Of a DNA stretch of 7,965 nucleotides, positions 1 to 6,668 are shown piece after piece. Under the pieces are notes generated by a model. The model ran no database searches. It saw nothing but the letters and a program-made list of their open reading frames with translations, and was not told the DNA's origin. Position 1 is the first letter of the stretch; every line of letters starts with the position of its first letter. The position numbers and the translations under genes were made by a program. Source of the DNA: Propionibacteriaceae bacterium (lineage in GTDB: Bacteria > Actinomycetota > Actinomycetes > Propionibacteriales > Propionibacteriaceae); assembly GCA_031282235.1 (NCBI GenBank), contig JAITED010000036.1, positions 1 through 7,965 of the forward strand, written 5' to 3'.

Positions 1-856
1 CTTCGATTGCTTTTACGCTTCCTAAATCCTGCAGAACGCCAAATCCGAAATCTCGTGTGAATGTATCGAGAGTTTCTAACCAATCGCGCATGTACATCGG
101 TTCCTGCCGGGATGCTCTCAACTCTGCCATATCAAAGAAAGCGTTTACCATGCGGCGGAGCGCGAACAACTCCTTTTCGCTCAGGTAGTTCTTGGCGATG
201 GTAATCTCGCTTTTCACGGGGCGGTTGCCTTTAAACGTCGTCAATCCCATGAATGGCAGTTCGGCGTTGGCGCGGGCGAACACAATTTCGCTTGCCGTGT
301 GTCCGCTGACGGCGTAATGCAGTTTGTTCTGTACGATTCTGAAAAACTTTATGGTTTCAGGCATAGATGCGTTGTAGTCAAGGCTCGTTGCGTATAGGTC
401 AAGAACTTGACGATACAGCACCTTTTCGCTGGCGCGAATGTCGCGGATACGTTCTAGGAGTTCTTTCCAATACGTGCCACCGCCCATGTTTTTTAAGAAC
501 TCGTCATTCATCGCGAAACCTTTTTGGAGGTATTCGTGGAGTACTGCGGTTGCCCATTGTCTGAACTGCGTAGCTTGCGATGACCTCACGCGGTAGCCGA
601 CAGCGAGAATGGTGTCAAGCGAATAAAGCGTAACTGGTTTGTCTGAATTTGCAATTTGCAGATTTTGCAAATTGCTTTTTTCAGAAAGTTCACCTTCGGC
701 GAATATGTTCTTAATATGCCGCGAAACAACGCTGACACTTCTCCCGAACAACTGCGCAATTTGCGCTTGGGATAACCACAGCGTCTCACCGGCTATGCGA
801 CAGTCAACCTTGATCGCGCCATCGGCGGATTGGTAGATGATGATTTCAGATGTCAT
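1..856 (-). CDS. rhuM: RhuM-family protein (virulence RhuM / DNA-binding-like), 3' end outside window
   Basis: Reading the reverse strand from the ATG at 856 gives 285 uninterrupted codons up to the window edge. The product matches the RhuM family, named after a Salmonella pathogenicity-island gene; its biochemical role is not established. Family landmarks seen are a helix-turn-helix-like N-terminus (about residues 28-50, LSQAQIAQLFGRSVSVVSRH), the block IANSDKPVTLYSLD (68-81), AVGYRV (85-90) and QFRQWA (97-102) followed by KGFAMND (112-118). A helical C-terminal part follows, with KNYLSEKEL at 222-230. Family members are usually somewhat over 300 residues, so perhaps 40-60 residues are missing off the left edge. 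The start lies inside the last codons of hsdM, with an 11-base overlap in another frame. A GGGAG sits about 10 bases upstream, which suggests translational coupling. RhuM genes are often found inside type I restriction loci, so a role as accessory or regulator of that system is inferred. G+C is low compared with the genes to the right. Confidence 0.88.
   Translation of the reverse strand, partial: MTSEIIIYQSADGAIKVDCRIAGETLWLSQAQIAQLFGRSVSVVSRHIKNIFAEGELSEKSNLQNLQIANSDKPVTLYSLDTILAVGYRVRSSQATQFRQWATAVLHEYLQKGFAMNDEFLKNMGGGTYWKELLERIRDIRASEKVLYRQVLDLYATSLDYNASMPETIKFFRIVQNKLHYAVSGHTASEIVFARANAELPFMGLTTFKGNRPVKSEITIAKNYLSEKELFALRRMVNAFFDMAELRASRQEPMYMRDWLETLDTFTRDFGFGVLQDLGSVKAIE
642..685. repeat. 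Long imperfect palindrome inside rhuM
   Basis: Perfect 10-base arms GCAATTTGCA (651-660) and TGCAAATTGC (666-675) are separated by GATTT. They are enclosed by a second pair, TCTGAA (642-647) and TTCAGA (680-685), with only short T runs between the two pairs. Read on the plus strand, the inner hairpin is followed by six T residues (676-681), giving it the shape of an antisense terminator. It encodes residues about 58-72 of RhuM (SEKSNLQNLQIANSD). It could equally be a coding coincidence in an A/T-rich stretch. Confidence 0.6.
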
Positions 857-2354
857 AGCCCAGCGCTCCCAACCGGTTGCGGATTTCGTCTTCTAACTCG
901 CGGGAATGCTGGAACATCTCGGAGAGTTCGCCTGTCAAGCGCGCCATTTTTTCTGCGAAAGGTTCACCGTCGTCCAACTGTTCCTCGATGCCTACGTAGC
1001 GACCGGGCGTGAGAACGTAGTCCTGTTTGGCGATCTCGGCTGTGGTTACGGCGGCACAGAAACCTTTCACGTCCTCCAATGTTCCGGCGTTGAACTCCTG
1101 GAAAGTGGTGGCAATTTTGGCGATGTCACAAGTTGTTAGTTCTCGCAGACGACGGTTGACCATCGTGCCCATTTTGCGGGCATCAATGAATAGCGTTTTA
1201 CCTTTTTGCGTTTTGTTCCGGTTGATAAACCATAGCGACACTGGGATTTGCGTGGTATAGAACAACTGCGTGGGCATAGCGATGATGCCCTCCACCAGGT
1301 CATACGCTACGATTCTGCGTCGAATGTCGCCCTCACCTCCGGTTTGAGAAGACAGTGAGCCGTTAGCGAGCACCATTGCTATTTTGCCATTCGGCGCTAG
1401 GTGATAAATCATGTGTTGCAGCCACGCAAAGTTGGCGTTACCTGTGGGCGGTAAACCGTATTGCCAGCGTGGATCATCATCCAGAGCGCCATCGTTCCAA
1501 TTAGAAAGATTGAACGGCGGATTGGCGAGAATAAAGTCAGCTTTCAACGTCGGGTGCAGGTCGCTATGGAACGTGTCAGCGCTGTGGTCACCGAGATTCG
1601 CCTCAATGCCACGAATGGCGAGATTCATTAGTGCCATTTTGCGAGTGGTTGGGTTGGCATCTTGACCATAGATTGACAAGTTGCCGATGTTTCCGCTGTG
1701 ACTATCTACAAACTGTGTAGATTGTACGAACATCCCGCCGGAGCCGCAGCATGGGTCGTACACCCGCCCCTGATACGGTTGCAGAACCTCAACAAGAGTG
1801 CGTACCACACAGGACGGCGTATAGAACTCCCCAGCGCGTTTACCCTCCTGCTCCGCAAACTTAGCGAGGCAGTATTCGTAGGCACGTCCCAAGATGTCCT
1901 TGTCAGTTCCGTGTTCTATCATCGAAATGTTAGTGAATAAGTCAACAACCTCACCGAGACGACGTTTATCCAGTTCACTACGGGCATAGTTTTTGGGCAA
2001 AATGTCTTTCAACCGTTTATTTTCCTTTTCAATCGCTCGCATTGCGTCGTCAATAACTAGGCCGATTTCTTCCTTATGTGCCGCGGCAGCGATGACACTC
2101 CAACGCGCTGACTGTGGCACAAAAAACACCCCCACTTCGGTGTAGGCATCTTTATCCTCCACATCGTCAGCTTCAGCTTCCAGTTCATGGTAACGCTCTT
2201 CGAACTTGTCCGAGATGAACTTTAAGAAGATAAGTCCCAACACAACGTGCTTGTATTCCGCAGCGTCCATGTTGCCGCGTAGGATGTCCGCTGCCGCCCA
2301 AATCTGCTGCTCAAAGCCGATTGTTGCCGTGTTGTTCCCCTGTGTTCCAGCCAT
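846..2354 (-). CDS. hsdM: Type I restriction-modification system methyltransferase subunit HsdM
   Basis: This 502-residue protein is the N6-adenine methyltransferase subunit of a type I restriction-modification enzyme. With HsdS it methylates a bipartite recognition site using S-adenosylmethionine; with HsdR added, unmodified DNA is cut. The N-terminal HsdM domain is recognisable (about 13-150, with IWAAADILRGNMDAAEYKHV). GEFYTP (175-180), the SAM-binding motif DPCCGSGG (200-207), QDANP (231-235) and the catalytic motif NPPF (278-281) are all intact and in the expected order for a gamma-class enzyme. The length is normal and no frameshift is visible. The ATG at 2354 is chosen because it is the first start that includes the full N-terminal domain; an AGGA lies 13 bases upstream, which is rather far. 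The downstream gene rhuM overlaps its 3' end by 11 bases. hsdS and hsdR are not in the window. Sampled G+C is about 48-57%, below the antiporter and trxB, consistent with horizontal acquisition. Confidence 0.96.
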   Translation of the reverse strand: MAGTQGNNTATIGFEQQIWAAADILRGNMDAAEYKHVVLGLIFLKFISDKFEERYHELEAEADDVEDKDAYTEVGVFFVPQSARWSVIAAAAHKEEIGLVIDDAMRAIEKENKRLKDILPKNYARSELDKRRLGEVVDLFTNISMIEHGTDKDILGRAYEYCLAKFAEQEGKRAGEFYTPSCVVRTLVEVLQPYQGRVYDPCCGSGGMFVQSTQFVDSHSGNIGNLSIYGQDANPTTRKMALMNLAIRGIEANLGDHSADTFHSDLHPTLKADFILANPPFNLSNWNDGALDDDPRWQYGLPPTGNANFAWLQHMIYHLAPNGKIAMVLANGSLSSQTGGEGDIRRRIVAYDLVEGIIAMPTQLFYTTQIPVSLWFINRNKTQKGKTLFIDARKMGTMVNRRLRELTTCDIAKIATTFQEFNAGTLEDVKGFCAAVTTAEIAKQDYVLTPGRYVGIEEQLDDGEPFAEKMARLTGELSEMFQHSRELEDEIRNRLGALGYDI

Positions 2355-2480
2355 TTAGTTCACTTCGTCCTTTCGTGATTCATCAGTTAGATACATGTTA
2401 GTGGCTTCTGCAGGGTTGAAAGCGGACGATTTGATGCCAGATGTGAAAAGCGCAGTACGGATATCAGTGGGGACTTAAGC

Positions 2481-2509
2481 TACGAACGTAACGATATACG
2501 TAACATAAT
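2481..2509 (+). promoter_or_regulatory. Possible promoter of the antiporter gene
   Basis: CATAAT at 2504-2509 differs from the TATAAT consensus in one base and lies about 77 bases before the antiporter start. The region 17 bases further up (TACGAA, 2481-2486) is a poor -35 match. It is the best candidate in the 231-base divergent spacer. No convincing promoter was found for hsdM on the other strand. Confidence 0.3.
2486..2504. repeat. Two 7-base direct repeats upstream of antiporter gene
   Basis: ACGTAAC occurs at 2486-2492 and again at 2498-2504, a 12-base period close to one helical turn. The second copy abuts a possible -10 box. Such spacing is typical of sites for a regulator binding one face of the helix, but no binding protein can be named. 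Confidence 0.35.
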
Positions 2510-2585
2510 GGATACGCTGGGGACGTAGCATAGACGCAAAGCTGGGTCATGAAAAGCTGGTAAAGAGTTGTGAAAAGGGGTACGG

Positions 2586-4346
2586 ATGGAACAGACGCTT
2601 ATCATCGGCGTCGTTGGGATAATCGCCGTGGTTTTGGTTACTTCGCTGGCACCGCGAGTGGGGGTGGCGGCACCGTTGATGCTGGTGCTGCTGGGTATCG
2701 GGGTGAGCTTGCTGCCGGTGGTCGAGCCGATAGAGATTGATCCGGAGTTGGTGTTGGGCGGGATGCTGCCGCTGCTGCTCTACTCCACGGCGGTGAACAC
2801 GCCGCTGATGGAGTTTCGCCGCGACCTGCCCACTATCTCGGTGTTTGCGGTGCTGCTGGTGGTCGCTTCCGCGGTGGGGGTCGGATTTTTGTTGGTGTGG
2901 ATGTTTCCCGTGCTGCCGTTGGGGGTGGGCATCGCCGTCGGGGCCATCGTATCGCCGACGGACGCGGTAGCCACCACAATCGTCAGGCAATCCGGGGTGT
3001 CGCACCGTATCGTGACGGTGCTGGAGGGGGAGGCGCTGTTCAACGATGCCTCCGCGCTGGTGCTGTTGCGCTCCGCAGTCGCGGCGGTGTCGGCCAGCTT
3101 CTCGTTCTGGGACATCACGTTGGATTTCTTATACGCGGTGCTGGTCGCGGTGGGTATCGGCTTGGCGGTGGGTTATCTCAACTTAGCGGTACGCCGCCGT
3201 ATCACGCAGATGCCCTCCAGCGTGGCGTTCTCGCTAGTGGTGCCGTTTGTCGCGTTCTTGCCCGCCGAGCATCTCGGTGCGTCTGGGTTGGTGGCTGCGG
3301 TGGTGGCAGGGTTGGTTACCGGGGAACACACCGCTAAACATCTGCCTAGTGAGGTGCGGATTGCGGAGCGTACCGTGTGGCGCACCGTCGAACTGATTTT
3401 AGAGAGCGCCATCTTCTTGCTGATGGGGCTGCAACTGTTCGCCCTGCATGAGGACGCGGTGCGCACCCACCAAAACGAATGGTTGGCGCTGCGCTTAGGT
3501 GTTGCCGCTGCGGTGCTGGTGATTGTTATACGTATCGTATTCGTCGCCGCGTCGGTGTGGTTGCTGGCCAGACGCACCAAACGGATGGGTGATAGGCGCG
3601 AGCAGTTAGACCTGTTGCAGAAATGGTTGGACGAAGTGGGGGTGCTGCCGACTCCGACATCGCCCCTGACATCGACTTCGACTCCGAGAACCCCTGGTAG
3701 GCGGGTGAGAGCTTTAAGAAACGAGCGCATGGGCAGGTTCCGCTCCATGGCTGAGCGGCGTAAAGCCGATTTAGACTACCTAGCCGCAGAACAGTTCGGT
3801 TGGAAAGATGGTGCGGTGCTGGTGGCTGCCGGGATGCGCGGGGCTATCACGCTGGCCGCCGCCCAGTCGTTGCCGTATTGGACGCCACACCGTTCACTGT
3901 TGATTCTGACCGCATTCGTGGTAGCGGCGGGCACATTGCTGCTACAGGGCGGCACCTTGGGGATGTTTGTGAAGGCGTTGCATCTACCCCCGCGTGACTC
4001 CAGCGCTGATGCGGCGTTGTTCGCACAGTTGCGCTCTGCGCTCAGTGAGGCGGCGTTGGAGGGGTTAGAGTCCGGGCGGTGGCGGCGCGCAGACGGCTCC
4101 GAGTTCTCTGCTACCGCAGTGCAGGCCGCCCGCGAGTTGGTCGAAACGGCTGCCCGCGCTGCGGATGAGTCCTCCCGCACCTATCAAAATACTGAGGTTG
4201 GCGAGCTGCGGCTAGAGATTATAGAAGCGCAACGCACAGAACTGTTACGTATCCGCGACTTGGGCACTTTCCCCAGCGAACTGTTGGAGACCAAGCTGTT
4301 GCAGTTGGACGCTGACCAAATTGGCGTGGAGCTGCGGCTGCGTTGA
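2586..4346 (+). CDS. Na+/H+ antiporter, CPA1 (NhaP-like) family
   Basis: This 586-residue integral membrane protein is expected to exchange cytoplasmic Na+ (or K+) for external protons, controlling pH and cation levels. About 12 hydrophobic segments span residues 2-330 and 408-460. CPA1 signatures are present: VSPTDAVATTIV (122-133, ion-binding Asp126), LEGEALFNDASALVLL (146-161, Asn153-Asp154) and GMRGAITLAAA (416-426, Arg418). A hydrophilic loop at about 330-407, rich in Arg/Lys and with a Thr/Pro/Ser stretch at 355-370, splits the last membrane segments. A soluble C-terminal tail of roughly 120 residues (467-586), probably helical and regulatory, follows. This loop-plus-tail arrangement is seen in actinobacterial relatives. 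AAGGGG at 2575-2580 lies five bases before the ATG and supports this start. It is a single gene, divergent from hsdM. Ion preference cannot be judged from sequence. Confidence 0.94.
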   Translation: MEQTLIIGVVGIIAVVLVTSLAPRVGVAAPLMLVLLGIGVSLLPVVEPIEIDPELVLGGMLPLLLYSTAVNTPLMEFRRDLPTISVFAVLLVVASAVGVGFLLVWMFPVLPLGVGIAVGAIVSPTDAVATTIVRQSGVSHRIVTVLEGEALFNDASALVLLRSAVAAVSASFSFWDITLDFLYAVLVAVGIGLAVGYLNLAVRRRITQMPSSVAFSLVVPFVAFLPAEHLGASGLVAAVVAGLVTGEHTAKHLPSEVRIAERTVWRTVELILESAIFLLMGLQLFALHEDAVRTHQNEWLALRLGVAAAVLVIVIRIVFVAASVWLLARRTKRMGDRREQLDLLQKWLDEVGVLPTPTSPLTSTSTPRTPGRRVRALRNERMGRFRSMAERRKADLDYLAAEQFGWKDGAVLVAAGMRGAITLAAAQSLPYWTPHRSLLILTAFVVAAGTLLLQGGTLGMFVKALHLPPRDSSADAALFAQLRSALSEAALEGLESGRWRRADGSEFSATAVQAARELVETAARAADESSRTYQNTEVGELRLEIIEAQRTELLRIRDLGTFPSELLETKLLQLDADQIGVELRLR

Positions 4347-4388
4347 CCATCTGGCAACGCCTGAAACGCAACGGTTTGCCGCACTGCT

Positions 4389-4435
4389 CGCCTAGCGCCC
4401 GTAAAACGATTGTTTTTAAGAAAAACAATTAGGCG
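4389..4435. promoter_or_regulatory. Candidate ROK operator: A/T-rich palindrome with outer arms
   Basis: ATTGTTTTT (4409-4417) and AAAAACAAT (4421-4429) form a perfect inverted repeat around AAG. A second pair, CGCCTA (4389-4394) and TAGGCG (4430-4435), encloses it asymmetrically. T-rich/A-rich palindromes of this sort are the known operator style of ROK repressors such as XylR and NagC. It lies 71 bases before the ROK gene and just upstream of a TATAAA, so autoregulation is a reasonable inference. A hairpin in the antiporter 3' end is an alternative, but the stem is A/T-rich and lacks a terminator T-run. Confidence 0.5.
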
Positions 4436-4441
4436 TATAAA
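4436..4441 (+). promoter_or_regulatory. Possible -10 box next to the palindrome
   Basis: TATAAA at 4436-4441 directly follows the palindrome. Its -35 region (around 4410-4418, TTGTTT) would fall inside the palindrome, so a bound repressor would block polymerase. It would give a leader of about 50 bases to the ROK start at 4500. The -35 match is poor. Confidence 0.3.
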
Positions 4442-4463
4442 GAGGGGGTAATCGTATCAACAA

Positions 4464-4493
4464 TTGACAATCATGGATTTGGTGTAGCAAACT
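4464..4493 (+). promoter_or_regulatory. Possible second promoter, near-leaderless, for ROK gene
   Basis: TTGACA at 4464-4469 is a perfect -35 consensus. An 18-base spacer leads to CAAACT (4488-4493), a weak -10. Transcription would then begin at or near the ATG at 4500. This would explain why no ribosome site precedes that start; leaderless messages are common in actinobacteria. Confidence 0.4.
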
Positions 4494-4499
4494 ACTAGC

Positions 4500-5759
4500 A
4501 TGTACGAAGAAGTGCAAGCGGCAACAAGTACTCCCACTGCGATAGGGAGAGGCATACTGCACGCCACAAATCTGGAACGTGTTGTGCAGGCGCTCGCATT
4601 TTATGGGCCATGCACCCAGGCCGAACTGTCCCGGGCAGTCGGGCTGTCGCGGGCTGGGATGCACATGATTGTGCACGAGTTAGCGGAAACCGGGCGGTTA
4701 GAGATTCTGCCGGGGCCCACTAAGCGGGATACTACGATAAAACTGGTAGCCAACTCCGGGCGTTATATCGTGCTTGATTTGGGGCACCGCAGTGTGCATG
4801 GCCGCTTAGTCGATTTTTCCCGCAAGGCTTCGTATGACCTCGCGGAGACCATCACCGGTGGCCAGCATCACGCACATGATTTAGCCGCCATCGGTCGGGT
4901 AGTGAATGGCTTGACCAAACAGGCAGGCATCGAGCTAGAGGCCGTTGACAACGTGGTGGTCACGCTGCACGCCCCCATTGATGCGGGCGGCATCGTCTCA
5001 CCGTCCTCAATCACCCCGGATTGGGCAGGGTTGAATCCGAGAGAAATCATCTCGTCGTATCTGGACAAAGACGTGATTGTGGAGAACGACGCGAACGCTG
5101 CGGCTATCGCGGAGTGGGCTTGGGGTGCTGGGCGCGGCTCCAACTGTTTCGTATACGTCAAGACGTCACAGGGTGTGGGTGCGGGCATCGTATTAAACGG
5201 ACAAGTGTTCCGCGGGGCTACCGGGATAGCTGGCGAAATTGGTCATATCGTCGTGGAGCCGCACGGCCCGCTCTGCAACTGCGGGAATCGGGGTTGCCTG
5301 TCTGCGGTGGCTTCGGGGCAGGCGATACTGGCACAGTTTGACCTGATTCATGACGCTCCGAGTTCCCTACATGAGCTAGTGGATCGCGCTTTGGCGAACA
5401 ACCCGGTGGCATCGCGGGTCATCGCGGAGGCGGGGCACCATCTCGGAGTGGCGTTGGCACACGTTATCGCAATTCTGGGGCCAGACCGGGTAGCCATCGG
5501 CGGTGAGTTCGCCCGGGTTGGCAAGCCACATCTGGATGCGATACAGGCCACCGTCGCCGAGAGAACGGTGCAAGCTGTTTCGGTCGCCACCACGATTACC
5601 CACGGGCTGATTGAGGACTCGCCATCGCTGATGGGCGGGTTGTTGTTGGCCATGCGTACCAAGAATCAGGCTTTGAGCGTAATCCCCGACTGGATTGGTC
5701 AGGGGGGCAAGAAGCCATCCGGACGGAAACCCAAAGGCGGGGCCAACCGGAAAAAATAG
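4500..5759 (+). CDS. ROK-family transcriptional repressor with N-terminal HTH
   Basis: This 419-residue protein joins a DNA-binding domain to a sugar-kinase-like ROK domain, as in NagC, Mlc and XylR. The winged helix-turn-helix spans about 24-70, with TQAELSRAVGLSRAGMHMIV at 39-58. The ROK domain begins near 88 with LDLGHRS (92-98), where the kinase phosphate-binding DxGxT is degenerate. IVENDANAAA (193-202), the sugar-binding GEIGH (245-249) and the zinc motif CNCGNRGC (259-266) follow. The Glu that usually follows the zinc motif (GCLE) is Ser here. The broken ATP motif fits a repressor rather than a kinase. A basic Lys/Gly tail (401-419) is unusual. No ribosome site precedes the ATG, and TAG at 4485 blocks upstream extension; GTG at 4512 is an alternative start. 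It opens a run with pgmB, so control of a sugar operon is inferred. The ligand is unknown. Confidence 0.9.
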   Translation: MYEEVQAATSTPTAIGRGILHATNLERVVQALAFYGPCTQAELSRAVGLSRAGMHMIVHELAETGRLEILPGPTKRDTTIKLVANSGRYIVLDLGHRSVHGRLVDFSRKASYDLAETITGGQHHAHDLAAIGRVVNGLTKQAGIELEAVDNVVVTLHAPIDAGGIVSPSSITPDWAGLNPREIISSYLDKDVIVENDANAAAIAEWAWGAGRGSNCFVYVKTSQGVGAGIVLNGQVFRGATGIAGEIGHIVVEPHGPLCNCGNRGCLSAVASGQAILAQFDLIHDAPSSLHELVDRALANNPVASRVIAEAGHHLGVALAHVIAILGPDRVAIGGEFARVGKPHLDAIQATVAERTVQAVSVATTITHGLIEDSPSLMGGLLLAMRTKNQALSVIPDWIGQGGKKPSGRKPKGGANRKK

Positions 5760-5777
5760 CAACCGGAAGGAGACATC

Positions 5778-5882
5778 GTGCGCGATGACTACGTATTTTC
5801 CGACGCCGATTACCTTGAGTTGTGCCAACGTTGGTCCACTCGGGGCAAGTGGGGGGGTAGCTTAAGCCGGCTAATGCGGTAG
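5778..5882 (+). CDS. 34-residue ORF with strong ribosome site, possible gene stub
   Basis: AAGGAG (5767-5772) lies five bases before a GTG. It is the strongest ribosome site in the operon and starts 18 bases after the ROK stop. The frame runs 34 codons (beginning MRDDYVFSDADYLELCQRW) to TAG at 5880. I do not recognise the product. The run of seven G at 5851-5857 was checked as a sequencing or slippage frameshift. Losing or gaining one G also meets a stop almost at once, so the frame does not continue into a longer one. It may be a true small protein, or the 5' stub of a lost operon gene such as a glycoside phosphorylase, which would normally supply substrate to the downstream phosphoglucomutase. 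The second possibility is inference. Confidence 0.45.
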   Translation: MRDDYVFSDADYLELCQRWSTRGKWGGSLSRLMR

Positions 5883-5977
5883 TTTTCAACCATGGCTGTG
5901 GTGGCTACGGTGTATGGGGCTGGTGCGGTGAATGGAGTTGAAGCTTCCAGTGTCGGTAATAGTGAGGTGACGGAACC

Positions 5978-6661
5978 ATGATTGTTGATGTAACGGGCAT
6001 CATTTTTGATTTGGATGGCGTGTTGGTGAACACCGCCGCTTACCATTTCGAGTGTTGGCGGCAGTTGGCGGCGGAGTTCGGTAAGCCGTTCACCCCCGAC
6101 CAAGGTGAGGGCGTGAAAGGTGTCAGCCGCGAGGACGCGCTGGCGTATGTGCTTGAAGTGTGCGGTATCGAGGTGGCACCGGAGCGCACCAAAGAGTTAG
6201 CGACCTACAAGGACGCGCTGTTCAAGGAGATGATTGCCAAGTTGACGCCAGCCGCGCTGTTGCCGGGGGCAGCAGAAGCGTTACGGTGGTTGGCTGCGCA
6301 GCGTATCCCGGTGGCGTTGGCGTCGTCGTCTGCGAATGCTAGGCAGATTCTTGCCCGTACCGGAATCACTGCCTACTTCGATGTCATCGTCGATGGTGAC
6401 ATGATTACCCGCACCAAACCAGACCCCCAGATATTTCTGCTAGCTGCAGCGCTATTGGGGTTGGAACCGGCGCGTTGCGTGGTAGTCGAGGATGCGGTTG
6501 CCGGGGTCGCTGGAGCATTAGCGGCGGGCTGCAAGGTGATTGGTATCGGTTCACCAACCGTGCTATCTGCCGCCGATTTGGTGGTGCCCGCCGTTGGCCA
6601 CATCCCATTGTCTGAGATTTTCCGCACCCCATCCCCCAACTTCCCGATAGTTAAGGAGTAA
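5978..6661 (+). CDS. pgmB: Beta-phosphoglucomutase-like HAD family phosphatase/mutase
   Basis: This 227-residue HAD-superfamily protein has all four motifs. Motif I is DLDGVLVNTA (11-20; nucleophile Asp11, acid/base Asp13), motif II has the Ser run in ALASSSANA (113-121), motif III has Lys147 in TRTKPDPQIF, and motif IV is VVEDAVAGV (169-177). The cap carries KGVSRED (47-53) and the start has YHFECW (22-27). Both are typical of beta-phosphoglucomutase, which converts beta-glucose-1-phosphate to glucose-6-phosphate, the step after disaccharide phosphorylases. The usual Asp in VDT is Asn (VNT). Length is normal. GAGG at 5964-5967, 10 bases before the ATG, is a modest ribosome site. Its final codons contain the AAGGAG that serves the following frame, so translation of the two is linked. 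Another sugar-phosphate phosphatase activity cannot be excluded. Confidence 0.88.
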   Translation: MIVDVTGIIFDLDGVLVNTAAYHFECWRQLAAEFGKPFTPDQGEGVKGVSREDALAYVLEVCGIEVAPERTKELATYKDALFKEMIAKLTPAALLPGAAEALRWLAAQRIPVALASSSANARQILARTGITAYFDVIVDGDMITRTKPDPQIFLLAAALLGLEPARCVVVEDAVAGVAGALAAGCKVIGIGSPTVLSAADLVVPAVGHIPLSEIFRTPSPNFPIVKE

Positions 6662-6668
6662 AGATGCA
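6634..6668 (+). repeat. Direct repeat copy 1: pgmB end + ribosome site + ATGCA
   Basis: This stretch covers the last pgmB codons (ending IVKE-stop), the AAGGAG ribosome site and the following ATGCA. It is nearly identical to 6749-6784; the copies differ only by G in one against AA in the other, just before TAGTTAAGG. The copies are offset by 116 bases at their right ends. Confidence 0.93.

Noticed and set aside
2355..2480. hsdM promoter and phage/island attachment site search
   Set aside because: No -10/-35 pair with acceptable spacing on the minus strand, and no tRNA end or matching direct repeat was found.
2549..2563. Short upstream frame (ATG AAA AGC TGG TAA) in the antiporter leader
   Set aside because: There is no ribosome site in front and no attenuator-like structure around it; likely chance.
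2547..3005. 152-codon open frame on the minus strand inside the antiporter gene
   Set aside because: Its product is a low-complexity His/Gln/Arg-rich sequence, typical of the shadow of a G+C-rich hydrophobic gene; there is no ribosome site or family likeness.
4353..4380. GGCAA...TTGCC inverted repeat just after the antiporter stop
   Set aside because: It has a five-pair stem and an 18-base loop with no T tract, too weak to call a terminator.
5892..5981. 29-codon frame ending with ATGA overlap to pgmB
   Set aside because: The overlap is attractive for coupling, but there is no ribosome site and the peptide (Ala/Gly/Val-rich) has no recognisable features.
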